From assembly GCA_023159155.1 (NCBI GenBank), contig JAJNNX010000042.1, positions 124,001 to 188,000 of the forward strand: 64,000 nucleotides of DNA, read 5' to 3'. Under the pieces are notes generated by a model, which saw nothing but the letters and a program-made list of their open reading frames with translations, did no database searches and was not told the origin of the DNA. The position numbers and the translations under genes are program-made. This stretch comes from Ustulina deusta (lineage: Eukaryota > Ascomycota > Sordariomycetes > Xylariales > Xylariaceae). Positions 10,301-19,416 of this stretch are shown here, in pieces (the stretch's first letter is position 1; each line of letters begins with the position of its first letter).

Positions 10301-11147
10301 GCCAAAGTCTCAATAAATGCGGTCGAGATGCGGTCTAGCATGTCTGAATCTCTCTCCAAAGATGAGATTAGATTGGTGTTCGCATTTTGGAGCGCAAAGA
10401 TCTTCGTAAGCCAAAAGGCCACACGACCATAAGTCGCAGCACTCGAACCGCGGTGAGGCGTTCCAAGAAAGATGACACCGTGGGTCATCTGGAGAACCCT
10501 GGAGAGTTCAACATCGGAAGAGTGGGCCGATTGATTCAACGCCTAAGGAGAGTGTCAGCATATATCTTTGAGGCGGAGGGCGAGACCTACCTCCTTCACT
10601 ACTAACCCGCCCAAGCTATGAACAACTATGAGAAGGGGTAGAGGCTGGGAGAAGAGGTGTCAGTGGAGTCATCTGAGCTACGGAAAGGCATCTCCTCACC
10701 CCGTGCTCCTTGAGCAAGTCTCTCAGAGAATTTAGCAGGTTTCTCCCGTGGTGATGCACAGTATTTCCACCTGTGGCACTCATAAATCTTTCAACATTAG
10801 CATCGTAGCCAAAGCTAAACACATTGGCATTTTGTATGCTTTTCGGCAACAGATCTTGGGGCCAGTAAATTACTGCAGGAGCCTTCGGCCCGCGCGAGGA
10901 GGTCATTGAAGTTACGGGCGAATACTGGCTACTGGCATTGTCTCTCGTGGTGGCCTTCCTACGTTTTCGGTAGGTCGCCGCGAATGTCTTCCAAGGGCCT
11001 CCAAACAATCCGTGGATGAAAACGATGCTTTTCAAGGTTAGCTGACATTCTCCTAACTCCATTTTGGGGCAGCCAGACATACTTCGCCGCTGGCTGAATG
11101 CCAGGAGAGGGGGTGTACAATTCGTTCATGCCATTACGGAATTCCAT
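7344..11147 (-). CDS. NLR-like protein: alpha/beta hydrolase (SesB-like) - NACHT
   Basis: Seven exons on the minus strand: 11147..11083, 11027..10700, 10644..10591, 10542..10065, 9993..9964, 9914..9591, 9433..7344; 1,122 residues, all junctions in frame. The N-terminal lipase-like domain begins GMNELYTPSPGIQPAANIVF, then IHGLFGGPWKTF, the nucleophile elbow VVHSLGGLVV (Ser141), FLGTPHRG and the late SGDHRQIAKY with the likely catalytic His. The NACHT domain has Walker A GKPGSGKST (about 377-385) and Walker B RIFLFIDALDE (about 488-498). The last 500 residues show no ankyrin, TPR or WD repeats that I can recognise. Fungal proteins of this plan are STAND NTPases linked to self/non-self recognition and regulated cell death; that role here is inference. 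The gene is intact. A start at 11273 in the same frame is possible. Confidence 0.88.
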
Positions 11148-12464
11148 TGCACCGCTGAAGCTAAGACAACGTCTTTGAGTTCGAGAGATCTTGGAGAGTC
11201 CTACAACCGAACATCTCAGAGAGGTGGTTGGGCGGCTATGCAGGAGGGCTAATTTGGGGCGCCTTGTCATCATTCACGTGGTCTGCATCCCTACTTCAGC
11301 TGCTCGTCATGCGTGGGGGCTATGCATTCAATTCAATTTTCAAAGCCACCGACAATGGCCATGAAAAACCCCTAAATCCCTCAGGTGTGCGCCAAGTATT
11401 ATTTACAGTGCTTAAGTATTATACACCAAGTCCAAAGATAAGTCTTCTATAGCGATTAAGGCCTTCCATTAGCTAGATTTGATGTTTGAAAATTAATAGT
11501 ATTTTTTGCATAATAAAAATTATCATAGTTTAGTTATAAGGTATAGTCTAGAAACGTTGAAGGCTGAAACGAAGTGATTTTTGAAGTGAGTAAAAACTTC
11601 TAAGGTGCGTGGGGACCTGGCCACCGTAGGGGCTTTTCCTGGCCTTTGTAGGTGGCCTCAATTTCTCTACGGGGTTGCAGATGAGGCTCCTATAAACTTC
11701 ATTTATAAGCCATATGCTCTTGCCAACTTCATACCACTTCCACCCCCCACCCTCGCCTAATGTGTAGACGAACGGACTACATGCTTCTGCCGCAACATTC
11801 AAGAATGAAGCTATCGCTCCCTTTGCGAATCTCGCCGTCGATTCCGCATTGACCAGATACGAGGGTCGAGGGCAAAGGTCAGCGGAAGAAGAGCACCCTC
11901 ATCGAAAAGCAAGAAAACTCGGCAAGCTATTCAGAAACGCTGTCCCAGACACACCTAGTCTCTTACGTGCCTATAGAAATAGAAACGACACAATCGTCCG
12001 TCAGCCCGCAAGGAACACAGTTTGGAGACGGCCTACTCTTGGATAATGTTGGCGTAGACTCTAATAGGTACTATCTAGGCAGCGACAACATCTAGATCAC
12101 CTGCATTAACTGCACACCCCTTAGCCTCCATGTTGGCTCGCACTTCCGCTGTCAAGGAAACAGCATAAATCTGGGCCAGGCTGGTCGGTCGAAAACCATA
12201 AAGAGAACTCAGGCTCGGCTTCTGAGAAGTTCTATTCCTGATGTAGTCTTGAAGGTTGCACTGAGCCAAGAAATACGTCAGGGGGTTTCTGTCTACATGT
12301 CGACCGAATTAAAACTATAAGTGGAAGCTCAGCACTTCACAAGGTACACAGTGATATGGAACTAAAGATGTACCGCGGGGTTGTTCGGAACTTCTATACT
12401 CATGAAATCCCTATAACATCCTCCACCCATGCGGTAGAAGTACAATCACCTCACCCCCGCACCC
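11148..12464. other. Intergenic with possible gene relics
   Basis: Upstream of the NLR gene. The stretch at 11440-11560 is very AT-rich. Two short ORFs have protein-like composition but no supporting start or splice signals: plus 11849-12046 (ending NTVWRRPTLG) and minus about 12075-12320 (contains NPLTYFLAQCNLQDYIRN). They may be remnants; no function is assigned. Confidence 0.45.
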
Positions 12465-13082
12465 CTATTTGTAGAAATCATCCCGAATAGAGCGATACAT
12501 ACTCCCAGGGACCTTCGTCTCATCAGCCTTGTTCACATCCGACGAATCCCTATAAAGCTCGTTCCGTCCGGCCGCCACCTTCCTCTTCACCGAATCAATG
12601 AGGCCTCCGCCTGTATCCTCTCCCTGGCTGTATTTCATCTGCTCCTGGCCGAAGCGCGCCTGGTCCAGTATGCTGTCCCGTCTCCGTGCGCCCTCCTTTG
12701 GCGCACGAGCCCTCTGGCCAAGCCCATCGAGCCAACCGCTCTCCCGATGCGCATTCTCGTCGTAGTCGCGGTGGCCGGGCCGCATGACTTCTTCTATGCC
12801 GCCATGTCGGCCGTCATGCGTCGTGTCGGCTGGGGCTCTCCTCGCGTCACCCGGCCTCAGCGCGTCTTTGAGTTTGTCGATGAGCGCTCTCTCTCGGCAT
12901 CCGGCCTGTGTTGCCTGATCTTTAGACGATGCTACTATGTTGTGTGCTACGTCAATGTTGAGAGGAGGAATACCTACCGACTCGAGGTTTGAGTCCCCCG
13001 CGAAATCGACGTTCTCTCCTGCCACAGATGCGCCGTAGTCGAGCCCGTGAGATTGACGTCTGTTTCTTTCTTCAGGTGGCAT
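12465..13082 (-). CDS. Hydrophilic hypothetical protein
   Basis: An ORF of 205 residues from ATG 13082 (MPPEERNRRQSHGLDYGASV). It could also start 11 codons upstream at 13115, but the MPPEERN start looks more natural. The protein is very hydrophilic, rich in Arg, Asp and Gly, with no signal peptide, membrane segment or known motif, and is probably largely disordered. A 72-base stretch with a good donor (gtaggt) and acceptor (acacag) near 12985-12914 could be an in-frame intron, which would remove 24 residues. GC is higher than in the flanks, which supports coding. Family not recognised. Confidence 0.55.
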   Translation of the reverse strand: MPPEERNRRQSHGLDYGASVAGENVDFAGDSNLESVGIPPLNIDVAHNIVASSKDQATQAGCRERALIDKLKDALRPGDARRAPADTTHDGRHGGIEEVMRPGHRDYDENAHRESGWLDGLGQRARAPKEGARRRDSILDQARFGQEQMKYSQGEDTGGGLIDSVKRKVAAGRNELYRDSSDVNKADETKVPGSMYRSIRDDFYK

Positions 13083-14904
13083 TGTTGGGTAATAACAACG
13101 TTGTATACTTTTCAAGAGAAGACTGAGAAATGATAGTAGTTGTATTTTATTCAGTAGAATTATTAACTATAGGCTTTCCAGGAGACTTTATCCAAGTCGC
13201 ATGCAGCGAGATCGTGTGGTGGCAACAGTCCCCAATTTTGAATCGTCACGATGATCCAAACTCGCACCTTAGCATATCCTCCGGCCTCAGCTTAGAGAAA
13301 GAGCTACGGGAAAGCGCTACAGTTGTCCAATTGATATGTGTCTCATCTTTACAGTAGAGTTCGTGCCGGACGGGCGAAGAATATACGTGTAGATTTTCTC
13401 CGCATTCATTGGAGAATGTGCCCCCAAGTCGCCACATGTTACCATGTTCCCCGCAGGTTGAAGACCCTGGCGAGTCAGCAGATAGACGTCATCTCTGGGG
13501 AAAGTAATTTGGAGAAACGATGTTGAGCCCAAGTAGAGCTGGGTGGATTGTCCGGCGTTTCGAGCAATCCCTGTCAATTGATTATCTAGACTGAACGTCG
13601 TGTCCAGGAGCCTCTACACGAACCCTAACCTCCGACTACACTCCTCAACATAGTACGCCTCGCGATGCCAATGATAGCCTGTTGAGGTGCAGCAGACTAC
13701 AAGCCGACTCTGTAGGCAGGTTTACAAACAAGCATTGCCAAAAGGCTACGGTCATAGACTAGTACCGATAGTCTACTCAGAGAAGTCTTGCACTAGAAGC
13801 ATCTAATGTCCTATCATTGGAGCTAAAGGGTATAGCAGGACTCGAACGAGGCCTCTGGGCTGTGAATTACCAAACGGGAACACGTCTCCAAGTGAAGATC
13901 AGTGTCAATGTCTATCACAAAGCCCTGGGAGTAACCCAGCGCCAGGCCAATTTCGGCACACATTTACATAAGACCAACAATATCGCGGTGAATCTAAGAG
14001 CGATAGCCAAAAGCTAATGCAGTTGAATCGCAGCCGAGAACAAAGTTTGAGCCATACACCTTCCATGGGTGCTGATGACTATGACCCTTTTCACAAATTG
14101 TGAGTGATGAGAACTGTTAGCCTATGACACAGTAAATACTTTCTCGGAAGACTAGATGCCAAAACCAAGAAAATATTATCGAAAAGCGAGAAATGCCTAA
14201 GATTGAAGCATAGGACTTTCACCCCTCCTAGTCTAGTTGTACCTTTGTCCATATTGAGGAGAGGGCGTGAAGAAGCAGTGAGTGGTGGTACACAGACTTC
14301 AGTTCACCCCACAATCAAAGACGGTAGTTGGTTAAGGGCCGAAAGCTGTCAAGGCAGTGGAAGTACAAAGCACAGTTTGAATGGTGCTTGCCGAGAGGTG
14401 GTGCCTGCTTTCAAGTGAGTGAGGAGTGCCATCTGGTGAGAAACCCAGGAACTACCTTAGACATGGAGTACAGGTCAAGTGATGGCCAAAGCATCTTCGT
14501 TTGTGAGACATTCAAGAAATGCCATCATCAGAAGCCTGGAATATAGAACCCGTTAACGATAGGCATGTGTCGATTCTAGGTGATGTGGAGGGAGCATGAC
14601 AAGGGTTTAATGATGGAAATACATATGGTGCACGTTGACGAGAGTGGTGACCTGAGACGATAGCGGGTAGCAGAAGAATCAACACGTATACAGTGACAGT
14701 ACAGTGGGGAAAACTGTACATTAGGTACCTACAGGTAGGAAATGATCAGAGAAGACCCACCATAGATTCCAGAGTGCCGCCAATTGTTGCCATCTGCTCT
14801 TCCAAAAATTCCATCTAAGAAGTTCATTCAAGTAAGTCATCTCGGCCGTCAACGTGACAATTGTACTAATTCTTGTAGTTTTGCAAGCCCGAATTTCGTT
14901 CACC
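13083..14904. other. Intergenic, no gene recognised
   Basis: 1.8 kb upstream of both the hydrophilic hypothetical gene and RPC17. ORFs here are short, overlap on both strands and lack coding character. A tRNA-like GCAGGACTCGAACGAGGC near 13840 does not fold into a T-arm. Confidence 0.55.
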
Positions 14905-15400
14905 ATGAGGATCCTCGAAGCCCAAAATGCTGTCTTGACCAATATCGAGGTGTACACATTTCTCTCCGAGCAAGCGAACCAGTATCAATCACAGAAGCGC
15001 CGCGGTCCAAGCAATCTGGAGGCGCTGCGAGGAGAGGTAGGTGACCTATTGTTGACGTCCTGCGCACGAGTCCAGTCGCATAGCTTACCGAGAGGCGCAG
15101 ATGCTCAAGTATTTCGAGACATTCCCTAGCCCTCTCAGTCGGAAGCCTCTGCCGTTTGATGTCGCCTCTATCCCTGTCTTGCTCAAGAGGTTGCAGCCCT
15201 ACAATATCACCAAGGGCGAATGCATCATGGTTGTCAATATGCGACCCACGACGAATGAGACACTCAACGCCGTGCTAGAGGACATGGAGGAGCGGTTCAG
15301 CGCACAGCAGCTGGAGGAGATTATCAACATCGTCATCGAGGTCCTAGGCGATTTCCCACCGCCCGAAGATGCCGTGGAAACGGCCGAGGATGGCCGGTAA
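14905..15400 (+). CDS. RPC17: RNA polymerase III subunit RPC9 (Rpc17/CGRP-RCP family)
   Basis: Model: join(14905..15036, 15101..15400), one 64-base intron (donor GAG/gtaggt, acceptor ggcgcag, phase 0), 143 residues. The protein belongs to the Rpb4/RPC9 family and forms, with Rpc25, the stalk of RNA polymerase III that contacts TFIIIB during initiation. It begins MRILEAQNAVLTNIEVYTFL, the family's typical N-terminus, followed by NLEALRGE and MLKYFETFPSPLSRKPLPFD. The HRDC-like second half reads LLKRLQPYNITKGECIMVVN, then RPTTNETLNAVLEDMEERF and the helical QQLEEIINIVIEVLG. The length is right for the family. An upstream in-frame GTG/ATG stretch is ignored because homology starts at MRILEAQ. 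Converges on the Rho-like gene with 108 bases between stops. Confidence 0.9.
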
Positions 15401-15508
15401 CCGTCTTTTGAAGCACAAACTGCATCGACTCTAAGGATTTGGAGGCACAACTTTACGGGATCTCGACGAATCTTTAGCCATGATCTATGATCCACTGATA
15501 CTAGCTAT

Positions 15509-16202
15509 TTACATCACGACGCAGCCCCCTTCGCTCTGCCCGCCCGCTTCGGTCTTGGTCTGTGCAGCCGTATTACAGATGTCCTCAAACGCCAACTTGA
15601 GCAGCTCGCCCGTCACCGCTGAACATTCGACATATTTATCCGCCCTCATCGCTTGCGATGCCTTATATCCTTCCTGAGGATAGATAGTGCCATTCGGGTC
15701 GCTCTCGGATCTCAGGTCCCTCTTCAGACCGGCCACAATGATAGGAATGCCATCGCTTGTGTGAAATGTGCTACGGACCTCTTTGATCCACTGCGGTTAT
15801 GTTGGGGGTTAGAGCCGGATAGAATGATGTGGAAACGTCAAATACTGACAACTCGTTCCATGTTGATTAAACTCAGTCGCTGGCTGATGTCATAGCATAT
15901 GAGAACCAGGTCTGGCTCCAGTAGCTGCCAGTCGCCGGGATAGGCGGTATCATAGAATTCAAGACGATATGCCCGTCTCCTGTTGCGGAGTTCAAAAACG
16001 AAAGGCTGATCTGTGTCTCGTAATAAGGTGATTGGAACCTCTCCATCGAGGGAATTCCCGCCCCCGCTAATTCGGCTGTTCTGTCTGTTAATCATGTTCA
16101 ATCCTGTTCAGCTCCGGTCCGAATGTTCACGCACGACAAAAATGTTGTCTTCCCGACATTCTCATCACCGAGCAGCAAAACTTTGACAATATGATCTTCC
16201 AT
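15509..16202 (-). CDS. Atypical Rho-like small GTPase
   Basis: Three exons on the minus strand: 16202..16135, 16084..15850, 15790..15509; 194 residues; introns of 50 and 59 bases. The N-terminus MEDHIVKVLLLGDENVGKTT carries a P-loop (residues 12-19). The G5 box is ECSAVTG and the G4 position reads AGLKRDLR, similar to Rho GCKTDLR. The WIKEVRSTFHTSDGIPIIVA segment is Rho-like. The protein ends CVVM, a CaaX prenylation box, so it should sit on membranes. Unusual: the G3 box DTAGQE is replaced by DTAYPGDW (residues 68-75), so the Gly that senses the gamma-phosphate and the catalytic Gln are missing at their usual places. This suggests a GTPase that hydrolyses slowly or not at all. Divergent from PUS3. 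Confidence 0.8.
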
Positions 16203-16550
16203 CGAATCAGGGCATTATAATCCTTTCAGAATCGGGGCTTAAAAAATAAATATCAGGGAAAATAGTAGATAGATTACAGAACAGGCCCTTAGCTCAACTA
16301 TGATCTGACGATACATATAGTTGAAGCTCTCTCTCAGCTAGGTACCTTGTATAGTCCCGACGCGAGGCGCTTATCGATAAGTCTTTTTACCTTTAAAAAC
16401 GGTTCCTTTAGGTATTTCCACCCGCTGACATGATCCTAACAGTGTACTATATACAGGGAACAAAACAAATTCGTTCTACAATATCTCATGGTCACTACAA
16501 TTGCTGTATAACCCAGCCTCGGTATTTGGCCATACAGGCTGGTCGGGTGC
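16203..16550. other. Short divergent promoter
   Basis: 348 bases shared by the Rho-like gene and PUS3. AT-rich near the GTPase start; no specific site recognised. Confidence 0.6.
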
Positions 16551-18440
16551 ATGTGGTGTCGCATGCTCAGCCGCACATGTCGTAGTTGGCGTCCCCATAG
16601 ATTGCACCAACTAGGCTCGACGGCAGCCCAATGCAGCTTCTCCACCACACAAGTGAACGCCGCAAAACGGTCCAAAATGGATGAGGGGGTGTCCAGGTAC
16701 GGTCGGTGGACCAGGGACGCTCTGATCAAGCGCATCCAGGCCCTGGAACACGAGATCCGAGCCAAAGACCAACCGGGCCCTCCAGCAGTCGCATCTGCAG
16801 AGACGCCCGCGGCAGTGGCCTCCCCGGAAGAAGGCGAGGGAGAAGCGAAGACGGAAGCCGAGCCGCAAAGGAAGAAAAAGAAAGCCGGGCGCGGCATCGA
16901 CCCGTCCAAGTACTCTACGAGGCTGGTCGCGCTGAAACTCGCGTACCTGGGCAAGAACTACGGCGGTTTCGAGTATCAGCTGCACGGCGGCCTCCCGACC
17001 ATTGAAGAGGCGCTCTGGAAAGCCATGGTCAAGGCCTGCCTCATCTTCCCCGAGAACCCAGACGAAGTGAACTGGGACTCGTGGGATTACTCCAAGTGCG
17101 GCCGGACAGACCGCGGCGTGAGCGCCTTCGGACAGGTCATCAGCCTCAGAGTGAGGAGTAACCGACCTCTGCCCAAGGAGCCGGAGGAAAATCCCACAGC
17201 AACGAGCGGCGAACCCGTCGCAGAAACTACAGCCCAGGATGCCGGCGAGACAGAAGCGCCCGAAACGGCGCCGACGCGGGAATTCGACGACGTCGTCGAC
17301 GAACTGCCCTACCCGCGCCTCCTGAACCGGCTTCTGCCGCCCGACATCCGGATCCTAGCGTGGTGTCCGAACACGCCAGCCGGGTTCTCCGCAAGACATC
17401 ACTGCCGGGAGCGGCAGTACCGCTACTTCTTCACGCAGCCGGCGTACTCGCCGACGCCGCAGAGCCTCGAGGACCCGCGCGGCAGGGACGCGGCGGGGAA
17501 GAAGCCGAAGGACGGCTGGCTGGACATCGAGGCGATGCGGGCGGCGGCCAAGAAATACGAGGGCCTGCACGACTTCCGCAACTTCTGCAAGATCGACCCC
17601 AGCAAGCAGCAGCAGAGCTTCGCGCGGCGGATCTTCGAGAGCGACATTGTCGAGGTGTCGGGCGCCGAGACGGCGCTCCCGCACCTCGGCGCCCGTGAAC
17701 TCCAGCTTTTTTCTTCTTCTTCTCCTCCTCCCGCCTCCCCGACTGCTGCTGCCGCGCCAGAGAATTTCCCCAAGGTGTACTACTTCCACGTGCGCGGGTC
17801 CGCGTTCCTGTGGCACCAGATCCGGTGCATGGTGTCGGTGCTGTTCGCCGTGGGGCAGGGACTGGAGGGCGCGGGCGTGGTCGACCGGCTCCTGGACGTG
17901 GCGGCGGAGCCGCGCCGGCCGGCGTACGTGCTCGCCAACGAGACGCCGCTCGTGCTCTGGAACTGCCTGTTCCCGCGGGACCTGGAGGACGCGGCGCGCA
18001 CCGACGGGATGGCGTGGCTGTACGTGGGCGAGGACAACGCGCTGAACGCGCACGGCGCCTCGGGGCTCGTGGACCACGTGTGGGAGCACTGGCGCGAGCG
18101 CAAGATGGACGAGCTGCTCGCGGGCCAGCTCCTCGGGATCGTGGCCACGCAGGCCGACCTGTCGCTGCGGAGGGACCCGAAGGCGCGGCGGTATGCGCCC
18201 GCCACGCACAAGACGTTCGAGGGCGGCAATCGGGAGCGCGGCGTCGGGAGGTACGTGCCCTTGCTCCAGAAACCTAGGCTTGCGTCTCCGCAGGAGGCGT
18301 ACGATAAGGAGGCTAGGAGACGGGGATACGAGAACGCGGCGCATATGCAGGCGGTCATTGCGCAGAGGAAGGCCGAGGCGGCAGCAGGCGGTGAGGTTGT
18401 TCAGACCGCGGGGGAGGAGAGTGAGAAGGCGACGGCGTAG
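16551..18440 (+). CDS. PUS3: tRNA pseudouridine(38/39) synthase
   Basis: A single-exon protein of 629 residues of the TruA family (yeast Deg1/Pus3), which makes pseudouridine at positions 38 and 39 of the tRNA anticodon stem. The catalytic motif KCGRTDRGVSAFGQVISLRV carries the nucleophile Asp187. Other family blocks are LAYLGKNYGGFEYQ, LNRLLPPDIRILAW, FSARHHCRERQYRYFF and YFHVRGSAFLWHQIRCMVSV. Low-complexity inserts lie at about 80-115 (Glu/Lys-rich), 205-240 and 385-400 (Ser/Pro/Ala). The first 42 residues (MWCRMLSRTCRSWRPHR...) are basic and could target mitochondria; a second start at ATG 16677 (MDEGVSRYGRW) would give the usual cytosolic form, so dual start use is possible. GC is very high at third positions, which creates long antisense shadow ORFs. 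Confidence 0.92.
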   Translation: MWCRMLSRTCRSWRPHRLHQLGSTAAQCSFSTTQVNAAKRSKMDEGVSRYGRWTRDALIKRIQALEHEIRAKDQPGPPAVASAETPAAVASPEEGEGEAKTEAEPQRKKKKAGRGIDPSKYSTRLVALKLAYLGKNYGGFEYQLHGGLPTIEEALWKAMVKACLIFPENPDEVNWDSWDYSKCGRTDRGVSAFGQVISLRVRSNRPLPKEPEENPTATSGEPVAETTAQDAGETEAPETAPTREFDDVVDELPYPRLLNRLLPPDIRILAWCPNTPAGFSARHHCRERQYRYFFTQPAYSPTPQSLEDPRGRDAAGKKPKDGWLDIEAMRAAAKKYEGLHDFRNFCKIDPSKQQQSFARRIFESDIVEVSGAETALPHLGARELQLFSSSSPPPASPTAAAAPENFPKVYYFHVRGSAFLWHQIRCMVSVLFAVGQGLEGAGVVDRLLDVAAEPRRPAYVLANETPLVLWNCLFPRDLEDAARTDGMAWLYVGEDNALNAHGASGLVDHVWEHWRERKMDELLAGQLLGIVATQADLSLRRDPKARRYAPATHKTFEGGNRERGVGRYVPLLQKPRLASPQEAYDKEARRRGYENAAHMQAVIAQRKAEAAAGGEVVQTAGEESEKATA

Positions 18441-18723
18441 AGTTTCATGTAGCATGTCATTAGAGATATGAAGAGACACTCAATCAATCAACCCATCCAT
18501 CCAGTGAGATGGGTATATATATATATATCAGAATTAGAGCTAGACATCGAGAAAGGCCTCGCTATGCAAGCCCAAGGGGGGGTATCATCAACTTCTCGAA
18601 GACCAAATAAAAAAACCACCACCAGCAATCAATCCATCTATCTATCTCCAAGACGCCATCCATGCATGCCACATCGTAATCAAGTCCAAGAACCCTCCTC
18701 CATCCGCCCACTCACGGCCCGTC

Positions 18724-19416
18724 TCAACCCTTCCCGTCCACCGCGCCCCCAACAACACCGCGCTGATAAAGACACTCTCGGACGCCCCTCCAGACGGCCT
18801 CGACGACGTCGGCGCGCGGCAGCAGCTTCGGGAAGACGACGACGACGTCGGGCTCGCCGTCGACGACCACGACCAGGTACGAGCGGACCTCGAAGCCGCG
18901 GAAGGCCTCGTTGACGAGCACGTCCTGGATCTTCTCGGTGGGGATGAAGCGGGTGGCGGCGCGGCCGGCGAGGATGTTGCCCTTGCTCGAGCGCGTCTGG
19001 ATGCCGAGGCCGCGCAGCACGAGCAGCGACTCCTCGGCGTGCAGGCGGCGCGTCAGCGCGTACAGCGCCACGACGGCGCACGCGGGCACCGCGGGGTGGC
19101 GGGCCTCGGCGAGACGCGTCGCCAGCAGCCCCGGGGGCGAGGCCAGCAGCGTCGCGAGGAGGTGGGCGGTCGAGAGGAACGCCGGCGGCGGCGGAGGAGG
19201 ATCCGAGGGCGGGGGGAACGCGCCGCCGTACGGACTCTGCGCCCAGACCGCGTAGAGGACCAGCAGGGCGAGCCCGCTGAGGAGCCCGCGCAGCAGGTAG
19301 AGGGCGTACAGGGCGAGGCGCAGCGGCGTGGTGAGGGGGCGGAGCGTCGAGACGGTGAACTCGGCGGCCGTGGGCGAGGGCCGCCGGATGCGGAGGTGCG
19401 GGGTTGTCGTCAGCAT
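18724..19416 (-). CDS. GPI15: PIG-H/Gpi15 subunit of GPI-GlcNAc transferase
   Basis: A single-exon protein of 230 residues. PIG-H is a subunit of the ER enzyme that transfers GlcNAc to phosphatidylinositol, the first step of GPI-anchor synthesis. The N-terminal half has two hydrophobic segments (LALYALYLLRGLLSGLALLV at about 34-53, and AVPACAVVALYAL at about 109-121), forming the expected hairpin anchor. The PIG-H domain follows: HAEESLLVLRGLGIQTRSS, then FIPTEKIQDVLVNEAFRGFE and VRSYLVVVV, closely matching the family. A proline run (DPPPPPPAF) between the two membrane segments is a lineage insertion. Convergent with PUS3 (283 bases between stops). Confidence 0.85.
   Translation of the reverse strand: MLTTTPHLRIRRPSPTAAEFTVSTLRPLTTPLRLALYALYLLRGLLSGLALLVLYAVWAQSPYGGAFPPPSDPPPPPPAFLSTAHLLATLLASPPGLLATRLAEARHPAVPACAVVALYALTRRLHAEESLLVLRGLGIQTRSSKGNILAGRAATRFIPTEKIQDVLVNEAFRGFEVRSYLVVVVDGEPDVVVVFPKLLPRADVVEAVWRGVRECLYQRGVVGGAVDGKG

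Noticed and set aside
10616..11080. Start of the NLR gene at 11080 (MSGCPKMELG)
   Set aside because: A 55-base intron (11082-11028, donor gtatgt, branch ctaac, acceptor aaaag) joins an upstream exon and gives the family sequence GMNELYTPSPGIQPAANIVF, so the 11080 start lies in an intron.
17355..18479. Long minus-strand ORF (374 codons) over PUS3
   Set aside because: Arg/Leu/His-rich shadow caused by very high GC at third positions of PUS3; no domain and no independent signals.
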